NCBI GenBank assembly: GCA_015832175.1
Contig: WJXW01000006.1
Location: forward strand, 2,108,001-2,172,000
Length of the DNA: 64,000 nt
Source of the DNA: Paraphaeosphaeria minitans
Taxonomy: Eukaryota > Ascomycota > Dothideomycetes > Pleosporales > Didymosphaeriaceae
Reading direction: 5' to 3'
Positions 55,658 to 64,000 of the stretch are shown piece after piece (position 1 is the first letter of the stretch; each line of letters opens with the position of its first letter). The notes under the pieces are model-generated. The model was not told where the DNA came from. It searched no databases and saw only the letters and a list, made by a program, of their open reading frames with translations. The position numbers were made by a program, and so were the translations under genes.

Positions 55658-57626
55658 CGCGGTTCGCGAGCAGTGTCAAAGCCTATGGACCATTCAGTAT
55701 TCAATATTGGCGAGGAGGTGTGCCAGTAGAGTAGAGAGATCGTGGTGTAGCAATGACGTTGAGGTGGGGCGCTCGGCAGCACCTGCCTGTTGAGACACTA
55801 GGTACCGTAGGTACTCACGTCAATTCACACGACGTTCAAGACACTGCTTTCACACACTCTCTACGCAACTACGAGTTGCAGGGTCATGTGGTTCTCTCAA
55901 AGATCAAAACAATAACAGAGATGTCGAAAGAGATTGCAGCGACAGGCAGCGGGAGAGACTACGGACCGGCGGTATTACACCATTCTCAACAGTATGGAAA
56001 TCTACCACCGATGTCGACGTCTCATGATAGCGTTTCCTTGAAATCGAGGGCCTCAAGGCTGTGTGCATGCGAAGACGAACGCAGATAGTATGGGCAGAGC
56101 GCTGGAGAATGACCAGCGGGTGCGTCCTCGATTCTCGAACCCGAAAGCTGCTTTTCAGCGGAGCTACCGTTTCATGAGCACACGACAACAACGTCACAGG
56201 ACATGAACCAAGACAGCGGAATAGTAAGTATCTGTTTCTAATCTTTTCTCTATTCTACGTAGCGCTTGCGTCTCTGCGTTGGCTCTGGGAGTAGGTGCCA
56301 AGCCCGGGTTCATAGCCCTCACCGCGTACAGGTCCAGAGTCCGTCTTTGAGAGCCTTCCCTAGAAAGTTTGTTACTATCATAGTGTTTATAGGTTATACA
56401 CCTCCCTGGCTCAGGCCAGACGGTCAACAGGCTTAGTTTACTTGCACGATCACTGAGGTCCTGTTCGGATCTTACTCTAGCACCCAATTTGCTTATCCAC
56501 TTCGGGCCACCGAGTAAGAATCGCGATTGGAGCAGCAAGATCGACGGCGACTTCGAGGGGATTCTTGACATATATTGCAACGGACATATGTCTGAGTTCT
56601 TCGATTTTACAGTCGACATCCTGCTGGCTATGCCATCGTATGCATCGCCATAGGCTACTGCCACTTCCCCTTAACGATACATCATATACACTGCATCTGA
56701 TGACCGCTAATAAGACAGTGTGAATATACGCTGAGCGCAATCCTAAACTGAGTATCAGGATATACCACCTCTTCCTCTACAGTTCATGTCTTCGCGACGA
56801 TCTTGTTGTTTGCAGTCTACGTCTACAAATGTGTATTTCAGTTTTCTGTATTCACGCAATTGTATCGCATATGCCAGACACTCTGTTCATCTCAAGGTAT
56901 TTATTATCAATGTCGTCGCAGCTTGCGACAAGCGCGAACAGTCGTCAAGCTGCTTCCGCCATATGCGCCATATCCGGTGCTACTGGATACGGCTGTACCA
57001 TCAATCCAGACCATAAGAGATAGGGTCTGAGAGTGTAATCATGGTCTACTATACTATTCACGAATAAGCAGAGCTTTTTGTTGCGTCCGGAGGAGTAAGC
57101 AACCCCCAGTCTGCCGCCAGCAGAAAGAGCGGATATACGATTGGCGACAACGGCATAGTGAGATGCCACGCATCGGCACTACATTTAAGACCATGCCCAC
57201 AGTACATCTTTTTTTTCGCACAGATAAACCATACGGTGAGTCCGTTTGAGGAGAAACCATTTTGGCTTTACTACGCACATGCATGTGCAACTGGCAATTG
57301 TTGACCCGTCGGAAAAGCATCATGGTCTCGTTGCTTATCACCACCATCTCTGTCTGTCCAGTCAACCGTTTGGGGATAATACTAACGTAACACGGCAAAG
57401 CGGCATCTTCGCCCTCAAACCGCGATCTGCAGCCAAACCCCGCAACAGTTACATTTCCGCCCTGCCGCAGCGCTTATATCCGAGTACCGGCGGCCAACCT
57501 CATGACTCCAACGTGCACGCCTACACGCTCCTTGAGCAGGTAGAACGCGACCCCTCACGTTGAGAAACGAAGCAGGGCATCAATTTGACGGATTCCCACT
57601 CTCAATACGTCCAATTCACCCCTCCC
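55658..57626. other. Long intergenic stretch
   Basis: Nearly 2 kb with only short, featureless frames. It is the upstream region of the divergent fructosamine kinase and MCT-like genes. Confidence 0.5.
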
Positions 57627-59026
57627 ATGTCGCCATTCGACATCGAGTGCGCGACGCAAGGCACAAAAGAGCAGGACTTTGATAACGGCAACGATACCAC
57701 GAAAGAAGTCCACCACAATGCGCCTCTTAACCCCACACCCAGCAACGCGCCCTCTTCCATCGCGCCCCCACCCGCCCCCAACGGCGGCCTAAAAGCCTGG
57801 TCCCAGCCACTCGCCGCGCACCTCGTCATCATCAATTGTTGGGGCTACATATCCTCTTTTGGCTTCTTCCAGTCATACTACACGAATGCGTTTCAGGTCG
57901 AGCCATCCGCCATCAGCTGGATAGGGTCGGTGCAGATTCTGTTGATCTACTTTGTTGGCACGTTTTCGGGGCGCGGCCTGGACGCAGGGTATTTCCGGGT
58001 TGTGGTGGGCGTGGGGTTTGCGCTGCAGGTGCTGGGTGTGTTTGCGACGAGTGGAGCGACAGCGTACTGGCACCTTTTCCTGGCGCAGGGGATTTGCAAG
58101 GGGTTGGGGGATGGGTTGGTGTTTTGCCCGACGGTGGCGTTGGTGGCTACGTATGTTGAACCTCAGGTGGTTTGGGAGTTGACGCTGGAAGCTTGCTAAT
58201 AGGCATGAACAGGTACTTTACGACCAAGCGCAGTCTCGCAATCGGCGTCATGGCCTGCGGTGGCGCAACAGGCGGCATCATCTTCCCACTGATCGCGCAA
58301 CAACTCCTCCCCCGAGTAGGCTTCGGCTGGACCGTGCGAACGATGGGCTTCGTAATACTCTTTAATGCGCTCGTCTTCCTCTCCGTGGCGCGTCCACGCC
58401 TGCCACCACGCAAGGCTGGACCAATCGTGGAATGGAGCGCATTCAAAGATCCCGCATTCAGCCTCTTCTGCTGCGGCATGTTTCTCGTGCTATGGTCCGT
58501 CTTCTTCGCGTACTTCTACATCAGCAGCTTCGGGCGCGACATCCTGCACGTTGATCCTTCTACCTCGCTGAACCTCTTGTTGGCGCTTAACGCAATCGGC
58601 GTCCCAGCCCGCATCCTCTGCAATCTCATCGCCGACAAGCTTGGCCCAGTCAACACCCTCATCCCCGCCGTGTTTGCCGCCGGCATCCTCATTTTCGGAT
58701 GGATTGGCATTCAAGCTCTCCCCTCATTATATGTCTTCTGCGTTATCTACGGTTTCTTCGGTGGTGGTATTCAATCGCTGTTTCCCGCAGCCTGTGCGAG
58801 TCTTACGACGGACTTGAAGAAAATGGGTGTGAGGACGGGGATGTGTTTCTCGTTTGTGAGCGTGGCTTGCCTGACGGGCCCGCCGATTGCAGGAGCGTTG
58901 ATTCAGAGGGACGATGGCGGGTATGTGTACGCGCAGCTTTTTGGGGGCGTGACGTTGATTGGAGGGACGTTGACGTTGATGGCGGCGAAGTTTGTGAGGA
59001 GTAGGAAGGTTATGGCTAGAATATAG
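57627..59026 (+). CDS. MFS monocarboxylate-transporter-like permease (MCT/Mch type)
   Basis: Twelve-helix transporter of the MCT branch of the major facilitator superfamily; yeast relatives are Mch1-5, of which Mch5 carries riboflavin. Exons 57627-58150 and 58213-59026 give 445 residues. The 60-residue head is Pro/Asn-rich and cytosolic. GGLKAWSQPLAAHLVIINCW opens helix 1, with the family mark GYISSFGFFQSYYTN after it. Other marks are GDGLVFCPTVALVATYFTTK (rebuilt across the intron), RSLAIGVMACGGATGGIIFP and TGMCFSFVSVACLTGPPIAG. The head is short of an N-terminal ATG before 57627. The substrate cannot be told; other family members carry acids, vitamins or siderophore-like compounds. Confidence 0.9.
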
Positions 59027-60070
59027 GCTTGGGGGACGGACGCTACAACAGAGGACGGTATGATACAGGGACAGGACCACAAGCTCTCCCCAGAGACACC
59101 AATTGAAAAGTGTGTGAGAAACCAAAACGACTAGAACAAAAAAGCTACTATTGCTATTACTCCTTCTCCTGTTCACTGATTTCTCCACGGGCCATCCCAT
59201 TCATCATGCTCTTTTGTGGGAGTATAGGTCTGCAGTTATTCTTTAAAACGAAGGTTCCCCACATTCTCGCATACCAGGATAGAAGAATCCTACGGACTTG
59301 CTCGCTTCACATAGCCGCTCCTTCTCTTGAACAGTGTCGGATACCAGTCTCTTTAAGCTGATAGTCATCAGTGGTGCTGTTCGAACATCGGCTAAGAACT
59401 AAACAACCAGATCCTCTTTGCCTGGGGTCATGGTGTGTCGGGTTTTTCATGCGTTGTGTTTGCGGCCACGGTTTCGCTCCTGCCGTGTCACACGGGATGT
59501 GTAAACCGCCACCCCGGCATTCACCGGTCTGAGAACGTAATATTACCCGATCAAGAGTCGTGACGATGGAGGAAAGCACTCTCGTGGGCGCTTATGTGCG
59601 TTTTCGTCGACGGCATTAAACATGTAGGTATACCTAATACTTCCGTCACGATGCCATTGGAGGAAATAGCCCGAGATAACACAAGATTCATCGCTTGGGG
59701 AACATCCCAAGCACTTGGCTCTGACCTTGGATCTATCAGGATCGAGATGGCCAGAGGGTTTGTGGAAAGGTACTTGTCTCTCGTGCGGGGACCCCGCACC
59801 TTCGCGGGCGGGAGGTTGGGGACGGGCACGTGCGAAGGATTTTCACAGCTGAACGAGCGTCTGATAAGAGATGGTACCGCAACACTTCAGCCGATGAGCC
59901 CGGCGCTTCTGTTCACTGGCCGCTTCCTGGGTGCTTCATCGATGAGCTATGGTCTCGCTGGAAAAGGCTGCTGCTGCTGCTTAGGAGATCGAAAATGTTG
60001 CGCGCGGAGTGCAACAGGTCGACGACAAGATGGCTGACCATCTAAGGCAGGGATTGCAGTCATCAAACAA
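59027..60070. other. Intergenic stretch with unassigned ORFs
   Basis: Overlapping frames on both strands at about 59550-60040 (147 codons plus, 92 codons minus) look protein-like in patches, but I recognise neither. They stand directly upstream of the MFS pseudogene and may be its decayed neighbour. Confidence 0.4.
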
Positions 60071-61487
60071 GGTGGATACATCCCGAGCACACCGGAAGAG
60101 AAGAAGTTATCAGAGCCTTGAACCGGAAGTTTGATTTTTTCATCTTGCCGTTTTGCGTAATGATATATATGTACAACGGCCTTGATCGAAGCAACCTTGG
60201 GAACGCGCAAACCGATGGCTTCACGACCGATCTCACATGAGTCCCAGCGCAATTAACACAGCAACAAGCCTTTTCTTCTGCACCTTTGTCCCGCTACAAC
60301 CACTCAGCGTCATCCTCGGCAAGAAAGTAGGCCAATCGACCTATCTCGGCATCATTGGACTCGGCTGGGGCATCCTCACCCTCTCCCACAGCTGGGTCAA
60401 GAACGGGAAGCAACTCATTGCCGTACGTCTCCTGATAGGCGTCTTTGAATCTGGCTTCTATTCCACTTGCGTCTCCTACCTCTCCCTCTTCTACCCACGC
60501 TTCGACCTCGCCTTCCGTATCGCAATTTTCTATGGCGCCTACGCCGTCGCAGGCGCTTTCGGCGGTCTCATTGCCTACGGCTGTTTCCAAATTGACGGGC
60601 ACCTGCACGGTTGGCAATATCTATTCATCGTATAGGGTGCCGCCACCATTGCCATTGCGCTCGCGACACCCTTCTCGCTTGCAAAAGCACCCGGGCAATC
60701 CTGGTTTCTCTCGGCAGCCGTAAAGGAGTTCGCCGAGCGACGCATGGTCCTAGACTCTGCGGCAAATCTCGACTCTCGCTTCAAGCTCTCGCGGCGGGAC
60801 ATGCAGGAAGCGCTGGTCGACTGGAAGCTCTGGACCATCCTCCCGTTCAACGTGCTCGCCAGCATCGCGCCCCAAGGCTTCACCATCTTCATGCCCATCG
60901 TGATCAAGGGACTGGGCTACTCGGGCCCGACCGCGAATCTCATGACCGTCCCACCGTACGTCGTTGGCGCAGTCTTGCTGCTACTCTTCGCCCACTCCTC
61001 CGACCGCTTCCGCGAGCGAACGCTGCACATTCTCGTGGGCATCACGCTCGTGCTCGTAGGCCTGATCATGGCATTCAGCCTGCCCCTTGCCAGCCCGGCC
61101 GCGCGCTACGGCGGCATCATCGTCCTGCTCTCGGGCACCTTCATCGCGGCGCCCATCACGGTTGCGTGGCTGTCCGGCAACACGCCCGAGCCCGGCAAGC
61201 GCGCGGTCGTGCTCGCTATCAATGGCTGGGGCAATCTGGGTGGCATCGTTGGGTCTGAACTCTTCCTCGCAAGGTACGGACCCGACTACATCTGGCCTCT
61301 GAAAGTAACGACGGGGTTGATTGCCGTAACCTTTGTGGGGTACGCGTGCTACTACTTTGAGCTGAAGGCGTGAAACAGGTACAAGGCAAGGAATATTGCA
61401 GGGGTGAGCGCTGAGGAGATTGAGGCGGAGAATACGAATGGGGTGAAGTATGCGGATAAGAAGTGGACGTTCGTGTACGGAGTGTGA
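60071..61487 (+). pseudogene. MFS anion:cation symporter pseudogene (allantoate/nicotinate permease type)
   Basis: The order of pieces is that of the Dal5/Tna1 family: GGYIPSTPEEKK at 60071, RALNRKFDFFILPFCVMIYM and GLDRSNLGNAQTDGF, then INTATSLFFCTFVPLQPLS, the long MFS body, and a C-tail YKARNIAGVSAEEIEAEN ending 61487. Four lesions break it. A one-base loss lies near 60110 (between KKL and RALNRK). A second frameshift lies near 60234-60237. A TAG at 60633-60635 replaces the Glu expected before GAATIAIAL. A TGA at 61371-61373 interrupts the tail, with the same frame resuming straight after. None can be removed by a credible intron. About 470 residues would be expected of an intact protein. 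Confidence 0.8.
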
Positions 61488-62217
61488 GATGACCCATTAA
61501 GCGTCTGCGACTCTACCTTATCGAAAGGGTTGAATGGGTACTCCGACTCGCCTAACCTCTTTGACGTATACAATGCATACCCGGGTTAGGATCTTCGACT
61601 ACGAACACTACTAATCGTACTTGGAACGTTATCTAGACGCGCAGCTAAACAGACTAGCACACCCCCTCAGAAAAAGTACCAGTGCTGCTCTCCAGAAGCC
61701 TGGCTCGACCCCTCGCCGGGGCGAAGGTTACAGTGTCGCGATATTCTCGTTGTAGGTGCCGCACCTCTGAAGCTTCAAGCGGGAAAACATCGAGTTTAGA
61801 TGGGGTGAACATTGCAGTCTTTGGCGAGGACGAGAAGTTAAGCTTAGCTAAGCTTTAGGCTTGCTGTATACGACGAGTCTCAATTATCTACTCTGCATAG
61901 GTATTCGTTGCATCGCCGGATCCGCACTCGCTTTGGCGGCTTCCTACAAGGATAAACGCTTTCTATTAGCCTCTTTCTATACCTTGCGTTCCTTTACTTC
62001 TTCCGAGGCCTAAGCCTAGGTAACGCAGTAATGTTGTAGTGGATGTTCCAAGTAGTCTTCCACCGTGAAACCAGAAGTATTAAATAATGCAAGCACGCCT
62101 CAAACGCGTGGGGAGACAGTACCGAAACCGCAGACTCCCTATACACAACGCTAATACAAGATATACAAAGTACCGAAGAAGAAGAAAAGAAAAAGACCCC
62201 ACCTTCTCCCGTACACC
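61488..62217. other. Intergenic stretch, AT-richer
   Basis: A short palindromic word, AGCTTAGCTAAGCT, lies near 61841-61854. No gene or element end was found. Confidence 0.4.
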
Positions 62218-63168
62218 CTAAACAGCAAACGTCCACGCCTCCCACACCCCCCAACAGTGACACGCCGCCCCCACGACAACGCAGACGTGGAAAACCCCAT
62301 GGCTCCCGCCCCACACGTCGAACATGCCCCTGGTCTTCTCGTGCCTCCACGCCCACCGTTCGGGCCACCTCGACACGAAAAACACCACGCCCAGCGCGTA
62401 CCAGCACCCCTCGGCCGCCCACCACTTGACGCCGCACTCGTGCCACCCGCGCGACACGCCGTGGACGTACATCCCGTGGAACGTGGGACCGAGGCCGCTG
62501 AGGACGGTGAGCACAAAGGCCGTGGTGCGGTGCGGGCGGTACTGCATGCCCTGTAGCGAGGGGTGCAGGACGAGGAGGGCGGAGGTGGCGGTCAGGGTGG
62601 TGATGATGGTCCAGTACAGTTTCTGCTCAAAGGGGTGGTTGTAGAAGGCGACGTGGATGCCGGAAACGAAGGACGCGAGGATGAGCGTGAGGATGCCGGT
62701 GAAGTCGAGCAAAAGGCAGGACAGGGACACGGCGTCGGAGTGGTTGCACAGGGTGTGGAAGTTTGCGGAGGCGGAGAAGGTGAAGAGCGCGGCGATGGGG
62801 GTGAGGGTCAGCATGAAGCGGTCGATCCAGGGGGCGTCGGCGTAGGCGTCGGAGATGTTGAGTTGGAGGAGGGGGAGGGAGAAGGCGAGGATGAGGGCTG
62901 GGATGAGGTGGGTGTAGATGTTTGCGGTTTCGTTGTGCAGCTGTGCTAGCGATTGGATGGATTTGGCGACGCTGTGGGAGGGCGGCCGGTAGTGCGATGT
63001 TATGAAGGGAGAGGCCTCGAGGCGATACCAGTCGGGCAGCTCGTTGTAGGTGAGCAGGCGCTGGGGGGTGTCATCTTCGCTGGATGGTTTGGAAGCAGTC
63101 TTGCGTGCCTTGGAGGGCTTGCGAAAGAGGAGGAGGGGCAGGCGTAAGGCGATGGCTAGCGATGCCAT
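62218..63168 (-). CDS. PAQR / Izh-type seven-helix membrane protein (hemolysin III family)
   Basis: Member of the progestin-adiponectin-receptor-like superfamily; yeast Izh proteins affect zinc and sterol-lipid balance. Intronless, 316 residues from ATG 63168. An N-terminal hydrophobic run (MASLAIALRLPLLLF) precedes LLTYNELPDWYRLEASPFIT and HYRPPSHSVAKSIQSL, then LHNETANIYTHLIPAL, the family's N-E-T..N-x-x-T-H mark before helix 1. The Ser-His metal-site motif follows in FTFSASANFHTLCNHSD, and the paired His of the last helix are in SHGVFHVCVV. The upstream ATG at 63315 would add 49 residues not seen in the family. Family hydrolase (ceramidase-like) activity is possible. Confidence 0.9.
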   Translation of the reverse strand: MASLAIALRLPLLLFRKPSKARKTASKPSSEDDTPQRLLTYNELPDWYRLEASPFITSHYRPPSHSVAKSIQSLAQLHNETANIYTHLIPALILAFSLPLLQLNISDAYADAPWIDRFMLTLTPIAALFTFSASANFHTLCNHSDAVSLSCLLLDFTGILTLILASFVSGIHVAFYNHPFEQKLYWTIITTLTATSALLVLHPSLQGMQYRPHRTTAFVLTVLSGLGPTFHGMYVHGVSRGWHECGVKWWAAEGCWYALGVVFFVSRWPERWAWRHEKTRGMFDVWGGSHGVFHVCVVVGAACHCWGVWEAWTFAV

Positions 63169-63516
63169 GGTTGCTGCGCGGGTGAGCCCGTATCGTATCC
63201 AGGGTCCGGAATTTGGGCCTCGACGCAATCCTTCCAACAAAAACAGATCAAAGTCGCGAAACTTGGAAGAAAAAGGGTCAAAAAAATGGCAACTAGCGCA
63301 GGGGATGTGGCGCATAGATATAGAAGGGAGACGGGAGCCGCGAGCCGAGCAGCAACCAACCCCTCAATGGTGGATCAAATTTTTCGCGAGGGGCAATGTG
63401 TTCGCGCTCGCGCTCGGGCGGCGGGCCTGTTCTCGGCAGGCGGGAGCAGAAATTGGCGGCATGCAGAAGTTGGGCGGGCTCCGGAAGACGGGCGCGCTTC
63501 GGTTGCGGGCGTTTTG

Positions 63517-63620
63517 TAGCCTAGTCTCCAGGTGGGCGTTTTATAGCCTAGTCTCCAGATGGGCATTGTTATAGTATAGTCTCCAGATGGGCATTGTTAT
63601 AGTATAGTCCCCAGGCGGGC
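63517..63620. repeat. 27-28-bp tandem repeat, four copies
   Basis: Units start at 63517, 63544, 63572 and 63600, each beginning TAGCCTAGTCTCCAG or TAGTATAGTCTCCAG and running through GGGC. They stand 350-450 bases upstream of the PAQR gene, in its promoter region. Confidence 0.9.
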
Positions 63621-63764
63621 AGGGGAAACGTGGGGTGCGCGGAATGCAATTGGAGACGCTCACGGAGGAAAATGCAGGAAACGGAAACGGTTGGTAATGT
63701 CATGGAGAGATCAACGCGAACGCTGCAAATAATCACACATTAATCTACACAGGGCACTTGTCGC

Positions 63765-64000
63765 TCATGCGTCGTAAATCGTCAGGATGTCAGTCGAGTT
63801 GGTATACTCGGGCTGGCACTTTTCCGTGAAGCTGCCAAACTCGTCGCCGCGGCGGCTGACGAAATCTTGGAAGGCCGACTTGGAGCAGCTCTCGCCGGGG
63901 CCGTCGCTGCAGTTGGGCAGCTGCTGCGGGGACTGGTTGACCAAGACACGGAAGTAGTGTCCGGCGTCGTAGCCGTAGCTGTCGCACGACATCTTTTCGA
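63765..64000 (-). CDS. Histidine acid phosphatase, C-terminal part (gene runs off the window)
   Basis: The last 78 codons of a phytase/acid-phosphatase-like enzyme of the histidine phosphatase superfamily. The frame is open to the window edge, so the ATG at 63992 is internal. It reads SYGYDAGHYFRVLVNQSPQQ, then LPNCSDGPGESCSKSAFQDFV and FGSFTEKCQPEY, ending TDILTIYDA. The RVLVN strand, the following C..C pair and the last Cys fit the C-terminal fold of fungal histidine acid phosphatases, with disulfides typical of a secreted enzyme. The catalytic RHGxRxP and HD motifs lie outside the window. Confidence 0.7.
   Translation of the reverse strand, partial: EKMSCDSYGYDAGHYFRVLVNQSPQQLPNCSDGPGESCSKSAFQDFVSRRGDEFGSFTEKCQPEYTNSTDILTIYDA

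Noticed and set aside
1..64000. CRISPR arrays, insertion sequences, riboswitches, rRNA
   Set aside because: None seen. The gene structure is that of a fungal nuclear chromosome, and the repeats found are short minisatellites.

Overview
The window is nuclear DNA of a filamentous ascomycete (Pezizomycotina), most likely a dothideomycete. Genes lie 0.2-2 kb apart on both strands. Introns are short (about 45-110 bp) with GT donors, CTAAC/CTAAT-like branch points and AG acceptors. The gene families are fungal: Fet3/Ftr1, Atg28-like, Rrt8-like, HbpS-free LEA-like repeats, GH43, neprosin and DUF3494. Exon structures were worked out by eye from splice motifs, reading frame and remembered family sequence; no alignment was run.

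Layout. 1-4.4 kb: no intact gene, an F-box-like relic and small tandem repeats. 4.5-6 kb: a seven-helix receptor. 7-8.5 kb: an Atg28-like coiled-coil protein (minus). 9.2-10.1 kb: RPS2. 10.8-13 kb: a five-exon solute:sodium symporter (minus) whose 3' end is duplicated just downstream. 13.7-14.2 kb: SNX3/Grd19 (minus). 14.9-15.8 kb: a repeat-rich LEA-like stress protein (minus). 17.2-18.3 kb: an Rrt8/EI24-like membrane protein. 19.8-21.5 kb: a cytochrome P450 (minus). 22-26.7 kb: gamma-COP (SEC21, minus) and lipoyl synthase (LIP5, plus), sharing one promoter region. 27.7-29.3 kb: a frame-broken DUF3494 ice-binding-like gene and a Pro/Cys-rich ORF. 29.5-31.2 kb: a SPOUT methyltransferase (minus). 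31.6 kb: a small membrane protein. 32.8-34.5 kb: an intracellular GH43 beta-xylosidase.

35.4-39.3 kb is the clearest functional unit: the iron permease FTR1 and the ferroxidase FET3, divergently transcribed. Together they make the reductive high-affinity iron uptake complex. Their shared 0.56-kb promoter holds a perfect copy of the fungal iron-repressor GATA site ATCWGATAA and one near match.

40.1 kb: a secreted protein (minus). 43.9-45.2 kb: an RBR ubiquitin ligase. 46.5-48.1 kb: an unrecognised nuclear-looking protein overlapped by a small spliced ORF. 48.8-55.7 kb: an ACMSD-type amidohydrolase, a PfkB ketohexokinase-like kinase, a secreted neprosin-type peptidase and a fructosamine-3-kinase. 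57.6-59 kb: an MCT-like MFS transporter. 60.1-61.5 kb: an MFS (allantoate/nicotinate permease type) pseudogene with four lesions. 62.2-63.2 kb: a PAQR/Izh membrane protein. 63.8 kb to the end: the C-terminus of a histidine acid phosphatase that runs off the window.

Most genes are unrelated housekeeping or nutrient-use genes. The FTR1-FET3 pair is a true functional neighbourhood; the two sugar kinases in the 50-56 kb block may be another. I found no wholly new system. The most unusual items are the broken ice-binding-like gene, the duplicated symporter 3' end, the overlapping ORFs at 46.5 kb and the paired GATA sites.
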